Assembly (NCBI RefSeq): GCF_000266865.1
Contig: NZ_AJPR01000006.1
Location: 98,308-162,307, forward strand
Direction: 5' to 3'
From: Mycoplasmopsis agalactiae 14628
GTDB lineage: Bacteria; Bacillota_I; Bacilli_A; Mycoplasmatales; Metamycoplasmataceae
DNA length: 64,000 nucleotides
In this document: piece by piece, positions 1-10,363 of the stretch
Layout: the number at the start of each line of letters is the position of its first letter
Position numbering within the stretch: the stretch's first letter is position 1
Position numbers and translations under genes: made by a program
Notes under the pieces: generated by a model
Told to the model about the DNA's origin: nothing
Databases searched by the model: none
What the model saw: the letters and a program-made list of their open reading frames with translations, nothing else

Positions 1-327
1 TGGTGCTATGTTCATATTGTTTATTTGCTTTTTGATAATGTCGAAATTTTCATCGCTTCAATAACTTGCCAATTGTTCTATTATTTTTTGTAGTCTATTT
101 AACTGTTCACTGTGGTTGAATTTATCATCCAAAAGCACAACTCTATATGAAACCCTTAAATAATCATCATTAAAATATAGCGGGAAAGCATTCGTGTTTT
201 GCATCCTAAAAAGTAGTGCGTTATTATTTGAGTGCTCAATTATTTGATAGCTAAAAGGTGGCAATGAATTAATTGAATTATTTAGCTTGTTGTACAGGTT
301 ATTTGCTAGTTGCTGTTCTCAATTCAT
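1..327 (-). CDS. Phage tail-terminator-like protein (partial, runs off window start)
   Basis: The gene starts at ATG 325-327 behind a clear AAGGAG site and stays open to base 1 when TGA (58-60) is read as Trp, so its 3' end lies outside the window. The visible 109 residues begin MNWEQQLANNLYNKL and contain a region with alternating hydrophobic residues (YLRVSYRVVLLDD) like the beta sheet of small neck proteins. It follows a gp10-like gene directly, and in HK97-type phages that slot holds the tail terminator. The assignment rests on position and size only; I recognise no diagnostic motif. A different small tail or neck protein is possible. Confidence 0.5.
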
Positions 328-882
328 CTACTTCTCCTTATTTAGCTCGTTTATGCCATTAATAAACACTTCATCAATATATCTTTTTATGTACTTCTTA
401 GGGTTCTTCTCCACTACTTTATACGCTTTTCTTATTGGATCTTTTTTAGCTTCTTTTTTACTAAATTTGTATGTAATTTTTTCCTTACTTGCTTGTTTTC
501 TTGTACTACTTTCATACCTAAAACCAGCTAAAAGTGAATAGTAAGAACCATCTTTAGCAATAAAGTCATTATTAACTCCAACATATGCATTTATGCCAAG
601 AGGAGTGTTTTCAACTGATGAAATTATTAAGTCCTTCAAACTCCCCTTTTTATGGCCGCTTCTGTAGAACGATTTCATTAGATAAGAGCCTTCAGGAATA
701 AATGAATAAGTCTTTTGTTTAACTTTGTTTACTTCTGATGTAACTCAATTCCTTGAACTATCTTGTTTAATAATTTTTAAAAAGTTTGCTCTATTAATTT
801 TTTGTTCCAAGAGTCTGTAAAATTCTTTTTTTACTTCTGCATCGTTTTTGAATGTTAAAAGTACTTCAAAGTCATTACTCAT
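328..882 (-). CDS. Phage gp10-like neck / tail-completion protein, 184 aa
   Basis: The frame is open from ATG 880-882 to TAG 328-330, with one internal TGA-Trp codon (745-747). The start ATGAGTAA overlaps the upstream gene's stop by 8 bases, which indicates translational coupling. Residues around 67-80 (SGHKKGSLKDLIISSV) resemble the basic 'TGxLrdSI' stretch of HK97-gp10-type proteins, and the C-terminus has the helical ending seen in that family. Its position between a head-closure-like gene and a tail-terminator-like gene agrees. It would take part in joining the tail to the filled head. The similarity is weak by eye, so a generic phage minor structural protein is the fallback. Confidence 0.55.
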
Positions 883-3523
883 ATTCAGTCTCTAATGTGT
901 AAACATCAATGTCTAAACGGTTAACATCTCCTATAGAAGAAGCGCCAGCATTATAAAGAGTGAAAATACCGTGTAATTGAAATATCAGTTTATCACTACC
1001 ATTTAGAAAAAAAGATCCATAACCTAATGACAGGTTAGTTCAAAAATCTGCTTGAAATTCATAACCGAATCTGCGGAAGCCCTTGACAACTGGGAAAGTC
1101 ACTAAAGTAGGCTGCTCAGTTAAACTTGGTAATTCTGTAAAAACATGTTCAGAAATAGAATGAAAAAACTCAGGACCTTGTAAGTGCAATTTTATAAATA
1201 TGACTTTGTCTCTTGGAATTGTTATTGCAGAACTAAACAAAGAAGGTCAGGGGTATTTACCTTCAGTAGTTCAATAATCGCCACCTATTTTTTTGTGAAT
1301 TGTTTTAAGTCTTTTTGGTTTGCTTTTATCGTCAATGTATTCCTTAAGCGTTCCGCCCGTTATGTGTGCACTTGAGTCGGTCTCTAATAAAGTTGCACCA
1401 AAAGGCTCGATTTTAAAATAATCATTATATTTATGGCTAATATATGATGCTGCACCATTAGAGTTTTCAAGCTTCAAAGATACTTGGTTGTTATTAGACG
1501 GATATATGTCTAAACTCTGTACTTGTAGTCTGTTATCACCATCACGAGCAAACTCCTCATATGTTTCCATTGCATATTTTTTGTATCTAGTGTCCAGTGT
1601 GTTAATTTTTTCACTTGCGCTGTTCCATGTTTCTTTATTGCTTTTTAGGGCACTTAAGTCACTAGTTAGTTGTTGTGTCTTGCTTTTTAGTTCATTTAAC
1701 GACGTTATTTTTCCACTGTTTGCATTTATTTTGTTCTCTAAACTTGACTTAATGCCATCAATAGAATTGACTTTATTAATAAAGGGATCAATTGATGAAA
1801 ACTTAGCATCAAATTCATTTAACTTATCAGTTACAATATTTAGCCTGCTAACTTTAGTCTCCAGTCCATCAATTTTGCTAACTTTAGACGCTCAGCTTTG
1901 ATGACTGTTTACTTTTTGTTCCAAAGCACTAATGCCATCAACTAAAGAAATTTTTTTATTTATTTTTGCAACAGCGTCTTCAATGACAGGAATCCTTGGA
2001 ATTTGTCTTTCTCATAGTGTTTTTCAGCTATTTAGTGCATTAGTTTTTTCAAAGTAGTCTGCAATGTTTTTTGTACTAGTCTCTAACAGGCTAATTTTGT
2101 GTTTGTTGTCTTGAATATGAGAATTCAATTGACTGTTTTTGGTGCTATATTCTGAACTTAAACTATTGAATTTTTTAAGAACTTCAGAATCGGCTTTTGA
2201 ATTAGCATTAAGGCTTAGCTCTAATTGACTAATTTTTGAGTTCTGGTCTTGGTTAGCAGATTCTAATGAAGCAAATTTTTTCTCCAGTTCTCCTTGCTCT
2301 TGGTTGTGCTGATGTTCTAAAGCACTAATTTTAGTGTGATGTGAGTCTAACTCACTTCTTAATGTAGCTAGTGACCCATCGTGTTCTCTGTCTTTTGCGT
2401 CCAACTTATCAAGCTTGGTTTGATACTTCTCATCGGTTCGTGCTAACTCTTCAATTAAATTATTTGCTTGAGTAATGCTGTCTCTATTTGTTTGAGTGGT
2501 TTGTTTTAGTTCTGTAATGTCCTGTTTGTTTTGACTAGATGTTTCAAATAATTCTTTATCTTTGTGTTTTAATTCGTTAATAGACTTGTCACTATTTTGC
2601 TTATTTGTAAACATTGAGAGACTTAATTCACTTTTGGCATTATTTAATGCTTCTGCTGCTTCTTGTGCATTTTTGTTTATGCTGTTTTCTAGGTCTTCTT
2701 TGTTTTTGCTTATTTCACTTCTTAAACTGTTTGCTGTTTCATTAATGCTTGCATTTAATTCTTGACTGTTACTTTTTATTAACTTGTCAACGTTGGAATT
2801 TATTATTTCCTGTTCTTTTTTGTTTTGCTCAATTTTATTATCAAGTGCTTTTTTACTATCACTTAGCTCATTAGACACGCCTGTGTTATTTTTGTCTACT
2901 TTAGCATCTAGAGAGATTAATTCATTGTTAAGTTTTGAAATGTAGTCACTGTTGGCATCTGCTTTAACATTAAAGTCATTTTTATATTGCTCTAATATTC
3001 TACGTGTGTCATTTTTTAGTTCTTGATAAGAGTTTTCAGAACTACTGCTTCAATTATTAAAATCGGCTAAAACAGCTTCGACTTTATCGTCAACATACTT
3101 GCGACTAGCTACAACATTAAGACCATTTTGAACAGGTTGGCTTTGTACTTGCTTTAAATGATTAGCCAAGTCAGTTTGAGCGCTTAATTCACTTAGATAA
3201 TTGGCTTTTAATTGTTGCTCTTGATTGTTATATAGGTCAAAATTAATATTTACAATTTGGAAAACTTTATCATTTCTTACAACTAAATCACCGACTGCGA
3301 TGTTGAAAGTTGAAGTTTTTAACATTTTTATGCTTAACTTTTGTACTTCATCTATTGCGCTTGAATTGCTTTCAATGCTGTTATCTTGCATAATTGAGCC
3401 ATAAAAATAACGAGAGTAAAACTCTTTTTTAGCTAAGAGCCCGTTTTCATTTTCTCGTACAACTTTAACAACATAAAAAGCTTCGCTATAGTTTCTTGTG
3501 TCAATGTGATTAATACGCGCCAT
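875..3523 (-). CDS. Head-closure-like domain fused to a giant coiled-coil fibre, 882 aa
   Basis: One frame runs from ATG 3521-3523 to TAA 875-877 with several TGA-Trp codons and no other stop. Residues 1-110 (for example TFNIAVGDLVVRNDKVFQI) look like a small phage head-closure/adaptor protein. That is also what the slot after the gp6-like connector predicts. Residues about 115-650 are almost entirely heptad-rich, charged, coiled-coil sequence with many Asn, Ser, Lys, Glu and Gln. Residues about 655-882 form a compact aromatic-rich C-terminal domain with no motif I know. It starts 14 bases inside the connector gene and overlaps the next gene by 8 bases. I infer a neck-attached fibre or whisker, perhaps a host-binding one. 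Typical head-closure proteins are only about 110 aa. Confidence 0.6.
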
Positions 3524-3848
3524 AAAATACTCTGTCTCCTAAAATTCTGTAAATATTTTTATCATCAATAACCTGGCTCCCTTTTGCAAAAATGTCAGGG
3601 TTTACAACATAAGTAGCGGCTAAGTGAAAGGTTGCTCTTTTTGTTATTAAATCATTAGCTCAAGGATGTGTTATATCAATGTCGCCGTTTACAAGTTTAA
3701 AGTTATAAAACTGTGTTCAAATGTTCTTGCGTGCAATTTGTAAATATTCAAAAAGTGCTTCGTCTTGTAAATCATCATAAATACGCAAATGATTTTTAAA
3801 GCTATTAAGCCACTCTAAGGGAATGCTGGTTTCTATTAATAAGTCCAT
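3510..3848 (-). CDS. Phage head-tail connector, gp6-like, 112 aa
   Basis: The gene starts at ATG 3846-3848 with an AGGAG site (ctcctttt on the plus strand just upstream) and ends at TAA 3510-3512, inside the following gene. The N-terminal pattern IPLEWLNSFKNHLRIYDD with two acidic residues and a helical continuation (EALFEYLQIARKNIW) is the hallmark of the gp6/QLRG family of head-tail connectors, and length fits that family. These proteins form a ring under the portal after DNA packaging. Position right after the capsid gene supports the call. Confidence 0.75.
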
Positions 3849-3900
3849 TTTTCTCCTTTTACAAATAAAGGCACTAAAACTAGTGCCCTAAAAATTTATA

Positions 3901-5727
3901 TTATTCTTCCCTTGTATTTTTAGCACTAACAACAATGAATCTTGAGTTAACGTGTGGGTCTATTAATTTAATTTCTCCCCTAGTTTGTACATATCTGTGT
4001 GACTGATCTTTGCTCATATCTGAGTAAATGTTCTCCGACACAGTTTGAGTTAGTCCGTAAGCTAATAAAGCGTCTTTTCTAAAGAATGCTGCAACTTTTT
4101 TGCCTTCCTTAATTTCATTCTCAGGATAGTCATCGCTGATTAAAATTGGTATTCCCCTATATGTTCTTGCAACTGGGTCATATAGTGTTTTTCTCGCATC
4201 AAGAATGTCGGCTTTTCATCTGCGCTCTAAACTTTCCAATGTATCCGGGTGTGTTGCAATAAGGTATTCATTAAGTGCACCATCACCATATTTGCTTATT
4301 AACTCTTTACAAATTACTTCAATGTCATCAAATGTAAATAGGCCTTTTCTTTGTGTTTGTCTTTCAGCTTCTTTAGTAAAGCCACCAGTGTATGTATCTT
4401 TGTTAAATACTGAAGCTGAATGAGTGAATAACCCTTTGTATAATTCTTTTCTTAACGCCTTTCAAATACCATTTTTGGCATTTTTAATTTGTGCTGCTCA
4501 AGCTTCATCACCACGACTTAAGGCATTGCTTTGTGTTAATTCAACAGCATAACGTGTTGGTCTCATTTTTACCTTAAATGTTGCACCGCCAAATTTAGTA
4601 GCTTCTTGTCCTTCTTTAATTGCACTAATAGGAGTAGCGTCAGGAATATATACGGCTTTCGCAATTTCATCTAAGCCAGTCAATGCTACGCTTTGTGTGT
4701 ATTCTGTAAATTCTGGAAAAATTGAGTTAACTTCTTGCAAAATACCAGGCATTGTTACTGTTTCAATTAATGCAAGACCTTTTTTGTCATCAGTTGCATC
4801 TAGTGCTCTTTTTTCAAGCTTTTCATAAACTGAGCTATCAATATATTTAATTTCATTTTTTTGCTCATTGCTTAAGTAGTCTAGGCTCTTGTTGTAGTAC
4901 TTAATTTTTTCGTCATTTGTTAAAGTTTTAGCGCTTGTAATTTTATGTCTTAATTCGATGAATTCTTTGTCGCTTAGTTCATTATTAACAATTGCATTTT
5001 CAGGCTTAGCAGTTGCAAAAGTTTTAAGCAATTCATTTCTCGCTTTTCTTTCTTCAATCATCTCTTTTTGTCCGTTCATTAAAATGTCAACTTTTGCAGA
5101 CAATTCTAAAAGTTCGTTGTTTGTTGTTTGTGTTTCTTGTTGGTTTTCTTGTTTCATAATTTCTCCTTTTCTATTTATTTCAAACTCATTTATTGTGTTG
5201 TTCTGGTCTAATGAATAAACCCGGCAAGTATCTTGTGGGAAAAATCCAGAGTGCACAGGGTCTATACTTATAAGTTCCCCTTTTTTATAAACAACTTCAT
5301 AGTCAACGTCCTTACTGTCTGACTTAATAATTTCACGCTCAGCATTGCTAAAAATAAAACTATTGCTTTCTATTACCCCCTGCTCAACTAATTGCATAAC
5401 TTTCAAATGCAAAGGGTTAGATTGGTCAATTTTCATTTTGGCATAAATTGTGCTGTTTTCTTTTTCAACAATTAAGGTGTTGTTTGCGGTTGAAGCTAAT
5501 AAGTGCTCAATGCTTATCTTGTGATCTAAATATGAGTTTATTTTCTTCTTGCTGTTTATAGTTTCATCAAAGGCATCTACTGCAATTTTTTCTCTATATC
5601 TTTGCCCTGTTATATCTTTATAAACTGGAGACCAGCTATCTAATTCAATTCGCATTTCCAAGGTTTTGGTTTCTTGATCCTGCTTAATAATAGGATCTTT
5701 GCTAAAATAAATTAATTTTTTACTCAA
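3901..5727 (-). CDS. Fused prohead protease - HK97-fold major capsid protein, 608 aa
   Basis: The frame runs from TTG 5725-5727 (AAAGGAG site seven bases upstream) to TAA 3901-3903. Residues 1-170 are an S78/U35-type prohead protease. His69 lies in YLDHK, Ser123 in ESNSFIF, and an acidic residue near 151-156 is the likely third catalytic member. Residues 191-608 match an HK97-type capsid precursor: a charged delta-domain-like helical stretch followed by the capsid fold (AVYIPDATPISAIKEG, RRWKADILDARK, YRGIPILISDDYP). Protease and capsid are usually separate genes; here they share one frame. The overlap TTGAGTAA couples it to the portal gene. An internal start at 5157 could give capsid alone. 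Confidence 0.85.
5155..5167 (-). promoter_or_regulatory. Internal ribosome site and in-frame ATG for stand-alone capsid
   Basis: Within the protease-capsid frame, the minus strand reads AAAAGGAGAAATTATG, with the ATG at 5155-5157 in frame (Met191). The AGGAG is five bases from the ATG and is as good as the sites of the real gene starts nearby. Translation from here would give a 418-aa capsid precursor of normal length with an N-terminal delta-like region. That this site is used is inference. Confidence 0.65.
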
Positions 5728-6934
5728 TATTTTCTCCTTTCAGCTTAGATAAATCATTGACAGGCGTTAGCGTTCCATTTGCTAACAATTTATCCCCATC
5801 AGGATGCTTATCAAAACCAAGCAACTGTCTTATTTCATTGGCTGTAGCATATCCATTATTGATGGCACTTGCTGCAAATTCCTGAATGCTCTTTATGTCA
5901 ACACTTAATAAATCAATGGTTTTGAATGTTATTTTTTCATCTTTATTTGCTAAAGATAGAGTCAATCTCTGGCATAAATTAATCAATAAAGGCTTGAGTG
6001 AATTATCAACATAAGCCCGGTTCAACTCAACAGATGAGTTGTATTTATTAGGATCATCAATGCCTAACTTAGCAGGGGGAATACCTAAGGAAGCTGCGAA
6101 CTCTCTCCCTAGACTGTTTCTGGTTTGCAAATCTATTTGAGTGTTAATTATGTCAGTGGCCTTCCCTAGTTCTCACCTTTCATCTAATACAACACTTAAA
6201 GACCCAGTTTTCTTAGACCGTTCCATCATTTCTTTAAGCATTTCAGAAGCTTGTCGTCTTTGCTCATTGTTGGTTATGTCTTTAACCTTTATGAACATGC
6301 TGCTTCGCATATCATTTTTAATGGCATTTATAATGCTTAGCTCATTCTCTTTTATTTTGCTAATTGTTGACTTAAATAAGGTTCTTATATTTAAAGAATC
6401 AAAGCCCTGAATCATTTCATATTCAACTCAAATAATTTCATCAGAGTAAATTTCTATTGGCTTATCTTTCTTTACATAGAAATATTTTGCCCCTGATTCA
6501 TTTTCTACCTTGTTTACATAATAAGGAAAGATGGGCAATAATTCAATTGGGTTGTTAAAGTCATCCTTAACAATTAAAATAGGGCAAGAGCCATACAGTA
6601 AAAGGTTCCATATTAATGTTTTTTTAAACTCTCAAGGGGTTTGGCTATTGTTAGGTTTATCATTTAGCAGTTTAGCAATATAAGTGTCCTGGCTGTGCTC
6701 AATGTCACCATTCGCTTTTTTTCTTTGTATTGTGAAATTAACCTTGGCAATATCATTAGCAATTAGCTGAACGGCTCTGACCATAAGACCGTACATTAAA
6801 AACTCACTCGGGCTTAGTGAGCGCAGTAATTCAGACGTTGAGTAATCATTTAATGAATAACTAAAATCCTGAAAGCGTCCAGCACTCTCAGTTATCTTTT
6901 TAGGTTTCTTACGCAAAAAAGAAAAAAATCCCAT
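5720..6934 (-). CDS. Phage portal protein (HK97 family), 404 aa
   Basis: A single frame runs from ATG 6932-6934 to TAA 5720-5722, with TGA-Trp at 6173-6175 among others. Features typical of HK97-type portals are present: an early helical segment (LMVRAVQLIANDIAKVNFTI), a middle segment FDSLNIRTLFKSTISKIKENE that forms the stem/clip region, and a late helical section with FAASLGIPPAKLG and a Gly-Asp-Lys-Leu turn. Length is normal for the family. The portal forms the dodecameric ring through which DNA enters. A promoter with an operator-like palindrome lies upstream at 7014-7060. Its stop overlaps the TTG start of the protease-capsid gene. Confidence 0.85.
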
Positions 6935-7013
6935 TCCCCGCCTTTTTTATCACGTTAAAAGGGTCAAGGGGAAGCACACAAGCTTTACTATCTATTTCTT
7001 GCTAACTAGAATA

Positions 7014-7060
7014 TATGTATGTTTACATACATAGTATAACGCAAAACTAAACAATGTCAT
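7014..7060 (-). promoter_or_regulatory. Promoter with operator-like palindrome upstream of portal
   Basis: On the minus strand, ATGACA (7055-7060) is followed after 16 bases by TATACT (7033-7038). The inverted repeat TATGTATG-TTTA-CATACATA (7014-7033) then covers the expected transcription start. The 112-base gap between terL and portal is unusual in this otherwise overlapping gene run, which supports a real regulatory element. A repressor or activator binding the palindrome is inferred. Confidence 0.6.
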
Positions 7061-8852
7061 AAATTAATTCAGGTTTATTTGTTAAAGTGTTATGTCTTTC
7101 ACTTAAAGCATTCAAACAAGCAATAAAGCTGTCAATTCTGCTGTTTGTGCTAAGCTTTTTGATAAACAAGGTCTCTGAGCCTGATGTCGTTGACTTAACA
7201 TTTACATTTAACATTTGAGAGATTAGCATCTCGTTAAAATCCATAAAATAAATCTCTTTATTCATAAGCTTTTGCTCAAATAATCTAAAAAATGGAGTTA
7301 AATAAACACCTTGCTTTACTTCAACGAAGTCGGCGTTATTGAATAAATTACTACCGATTATGTATTGCTTTATTGAATGCTTTTGCCAAGAATCGTGCAA
7401 TATTTTGTTAATTTTGAAGTCTCTGTTTCATTCAGATAACTTTTTAACAATATGCTCATAATCAATGACTTTTCCCGGGGTGATTGTAAAATACCCTTTA
7501 TTCACTCAGTCTCTGTATCTAGCTTTATCTGACACTTCCTTTTTGATAATAGATGTCTCAGGGATGAAACCGTGACCAGCAAAGACATAAATGCTTTTAT
7601 TGTTTTCTAATGGTATTTCTCAATGGATAACGAGTGCAGTCGTGTCAATGTTGCTTGATAAATCAAGGCCAACTAATGCATTTAGATCTTTCAGCGAATT
7701 ATTTTTTAAAAAGTTCTCAACTATTGGTTGGCAGTGCTCAAGGCTTTCAGTGATTTGGTCAATTGAAAAATAAGCATAAGCAGCGCTTGTTCACATTCCC
7801 AATCTTTTAGCTTTAAACTCAGCTTCGGCCTGAGCGTTTGTTATTGCATTAAATTCAGAAACTAAAGCATCAAGACTGACAGTTACATTAAGTCCAGGGT
7901 TTGCCTTTGCTCAAAGCTTAGAATCTTGTCAATTCTCGTAATCTTCTTCGTCTAACTCAGCGCAAAAAATAAAAATATTAAAGTTGGGGTGCAAACTCTC
8001 GGGGGTCATTATTTGCTCGGTTAAAAAGTTTTTATAGTCCTTTTCCCTGTAATAGCAAACTGAGTTAATGTTGTTCCCTTTTGTGGTGTCATAAACAATA
8101 AGCTGATTCTTACGACTTAAGTTGTTACTGCTTTTTGCACTTTCTTGCATAGTGTCGTCTTTGTGCAAATGATACTCGGTAAGAATAACCAAACTAGGGT
8201 TTTGCCCTTCTAGTCCAGCTTTATCAAAAGGCAAGGCTTTAATTATTCCTTCCTTTTTTGAAACAATACGCAACGAGTTATAAACACTGAACTTTTTTTG
8301 TAGTTTTTTAGAAGCCTTAATGTAATTCAAAGCAATGTCATAAGGTATTTTACTGCTAGCCTTATGCGGGCCGCAAAAATAAACTTCTTGCTTGCCAACC
8401 CCTAAAAGTCCCCGTGTAGTTGCTAATGCAATCATTGCTCAAAATGATGACTTTCATTGTTTCCGTGCTTCAACATCAAACACTTCATTTGTGATTAACT
8501 TATCCGGCTCATCTTTATAAACTCAACCAAAAACAAAACCAGCAATAAACTTCCTAAAATCAGTAAATATAAACGGCTTCCTTGTTTCGGGAATTATGAT
8601 GCTATTACTGAAAGCAATTAACCTATCAAGAGTGTCAGTTTTAAAGAAAAAAGGAAAGTCAGGCTCTAAGTTGGAGCGATATAAAAACAGCAAATGCCTG
8701 CAACAGGCCATTTTAACGGCCGCAGACGCGATGAAATCATCTTGGAGTACATTTATAGCATACTGAGTGACGAAATCGATTGTAGGGGCGTTTCTGGCTC
8801 AATTTAATACCTTTTGCCAATATTCAGAACTTAAAGTTTGCTGTAAATTCAT
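7047..8852 (-). CDS. terL: Phage terminase large subunit, 601 aa
   Basis: The frame runs from ATG 8850-8852 to TAG 7047-7049, with several TGA-Trp codons. The protein has the layout of HK97-type large terminases. The ATPase begins near residue 127 (ARKQWKSSFWAMIAL in place of the usual RKNGKS), the Walker B region is at about 222-229 (VILTEYHLH), and the nuclease domain contains VGLDLSSNIDTTALV and a late IDSFIACLNAL acidic site. It packages phage DNA by translocation and cutting. Oddities are Trp133 where Walker A normally has Gly and Thr225 where Walker B normally has Asp. The start shares one base with the small subunit's stop. Confidence 0.85.
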
Positions 8853-9451
8853 TAAAAGTCGCTTTCTTCATCATCATCTAAAGCAATTCTCTTGAGTTTT
8901 TCAATTGATATACTGCTGTCAATATTTGCTCGAATATTCAAAAGTATTTTTTCAAGAATATCTTGGTATTCTGTGTTTTTTGAAACAATGTTGCCTTTAT
9001 AGTCGAATGTAAAGATGCTGCTGTCGTTTTGAAGTGTGAAATATGTCTCACTTAAATCTGCATACCGGCGGTAAAGCTTGTCCAGGTTTTTAACACTAGA
9101 TGTGCTTCATCTTTTGGCCATATCATACATATTTAAATTTGCCTGTTCGGTGTTTGTGTTTAGTTCTATGTCTTGCAAAAAAATACTCTCCCTTTCAAGC
9201 TCGGCTGTTTCTTTCTCTATTTGCTTTTTTAGGTAGTTAATTTCTGAGCTTAAAACTTCCAATTTTTGGGGCTTTATTTTTTTGCTTCATAATAACTCCA
9301 TTTTTTTCGCTTTATGTAATCGTGTGAATAAACTGTCGATTGTGTTTAAAGTTAGCTGAATGGTTACAGAGTTAAAGTCAATGCTTGAGTTAATCTTAAG
9401 CAATTCGTTTTTCAGGTTTTCTATGACTTCTCTGTTCTCAACTCTAAACAT
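8852..9451 (-). CDS. Putative terminase small subunit, 199 aa
   Basis: The gene runs from ATG 9449-9451, preceded by AGGAG (ctcct at 9456-9460), to TAA 8852-8854. It is the first gene of the leftward morphogenesis run and overlaps terL by one base, which is the standard place for terS. The protein is helical and highly charged, with a coiled-coil-like middle (LEVLSSEINYLKKQIEKETAELERES). I see no clear helix-turn-helix signature, so the call depends mainly on position and size. Confidence 0.55.
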
Positions 9452-9489
9452 TCTGCTCCTAAAATTGGTCGGTATATTTTAGCATAAAA

Positions 9490-9495
9490 ATTATA
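9490..9495 (-). promoter_or_regulatory. Putative -10 box for terminase genes
   Basis: The minus strand reads TATAAT 39 bases upstream of the terS start codon. No convincing -35 element is present at 16-18 bases, which is common in mycoplasma promoters, so this is a tentative call. Confidence 0.4.
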
Positions 9496-9714
9496 AAACA
9501 AAAACATTTATTTTTCACACAAAACAAGGCTAAAAATTAAAATTCTAAAAATCTAATATTTTTTTCTATAAAAATGCCTATTTTCCCCCTATTTTTTTTA
9601 TATTTTTTCAGTTTTCTCATGCATGTGTGTATATGTGTGCATATATGTACGTAGTATATAACTTAAATTATAATTATAATTATATTGCATTAGTTAAAAT
9701 ATTTTTTTAAAAAG

Positions 9715-9846
9715 TTAAGACAAAATAGGGGGGTACTTAAGACAAAATAGGGGGGTACTTAAGACAAAATAGGGGGGTACTTAAGACAAAATAGGGGGGT
9801 ACTTAAGACAAAATAGGGGGGTACTTAAGACAGCATAGGAGCAAAA
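9715..9846 (+). repeat. Left array: five perfect 22-bp direct repeats plus a degenerate sixth
   Basis: Perfect copies begin at 9715, 9737, 9759, 9781 and 9803. Each starts TTAAGACAAAATAGGGGGG and ends TAC. A decayed copy follows at 9825 (TTAAGACAGCATAGGAGC). There are no spacers, so this is a tandem iteron-like array, not CRISPR. Confidence 0.95.
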
Positions 9847-9847
9847 A

Positions 9848-9970
9848 TTTTGTCTTAACTTAGGGGGTGTTTTGTCTTAACTTAGGGGGTGTTTTGTCTT
9901 AACTTAGGGGGTGTTTTGTCTTAACTGACCCCCCATTTTGTCTTAACTTAGGGGGTGTTTTGTCTTAACT
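9848..9970 (-). repeat. Right array: facing 22-bp repeats with the same core inverted
   Basis: Units begin every 22 bases at 9848, 9870, 9892, 9914, 9936 and 9958 (the last partial). They carry TTTTGTCTTAA, the reverse complement of the left array's TTAAGACAAAA core, followed by CTTAGGGGGTG. The unit at 9914 differs: its GACCCCCC tail, read on the minus strand, matches the left-type unit. Phase is exactly 22 bp throughout, about two helical turns, as expected for cooperative protein binding on one DNA face. Confidence 0.95.
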
Positions 9971-10357
9971 TTTTAAGCCTGTTATGAGTTTTTTAAAACA
10001 AAACTTTTTTTACATTTGTGAAAATTTTCCATAAAAAATACTCGTAAGTAGCAGGTCCGGGGATTTTCCTGTTGCTATAAATTTGCAAAAAATGCACAAA
10101 AGAGTAGCGGTCGGGGTTAATGGTCAACTACTTATTTTTTTAGACCCCCCCCTTATTACAACCAAATTTAGTATTACCTACACAAATAATGTATGTGTTC
10201 ACTATATGCTTAAGTCCTTAAATTTTTAAGCACAAATGCAACAAGGCAATGCACGAGTTGGCAACAAGCCGGCCAGCTACTAAAGAGATAATTCACTCCT
10301 GGCTCCATATTTTTTTATTGCGTTATTTTCTAATTTTTCTTTGTGTTTGCATTGTTT

Positions 10358-10363
10358 TATAAT
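10358..10363 (+). promoter_or_regulatory. Putative -10 box for the 53-aa protein and integrase
   Basis: TATAAT lies 44 bases upstream of the ATG at 10407. No clear -35 sequence is seen. It is the only good -10 match in the rightward direction close to these genes. Confidence 0.4.

Noticed and set aside
1488..1901. Plus-strand ORF of 137 aa in the phage fibre gene
   Set aside because: It is the antisense shadow of coiled-coil codons and has no start signal.
9715..9970. CRISPR array
   Set aside because: The repeats are tandem with no spacers and include inverted copies; no cas gene is nearby.
9715..9970. Tn7-like transposon ends (22-bp binding sites)
   Set aside because: Unit size is right, but no transposase or terminal dinucleotides are present in the window, and the facing arrays are back to back.
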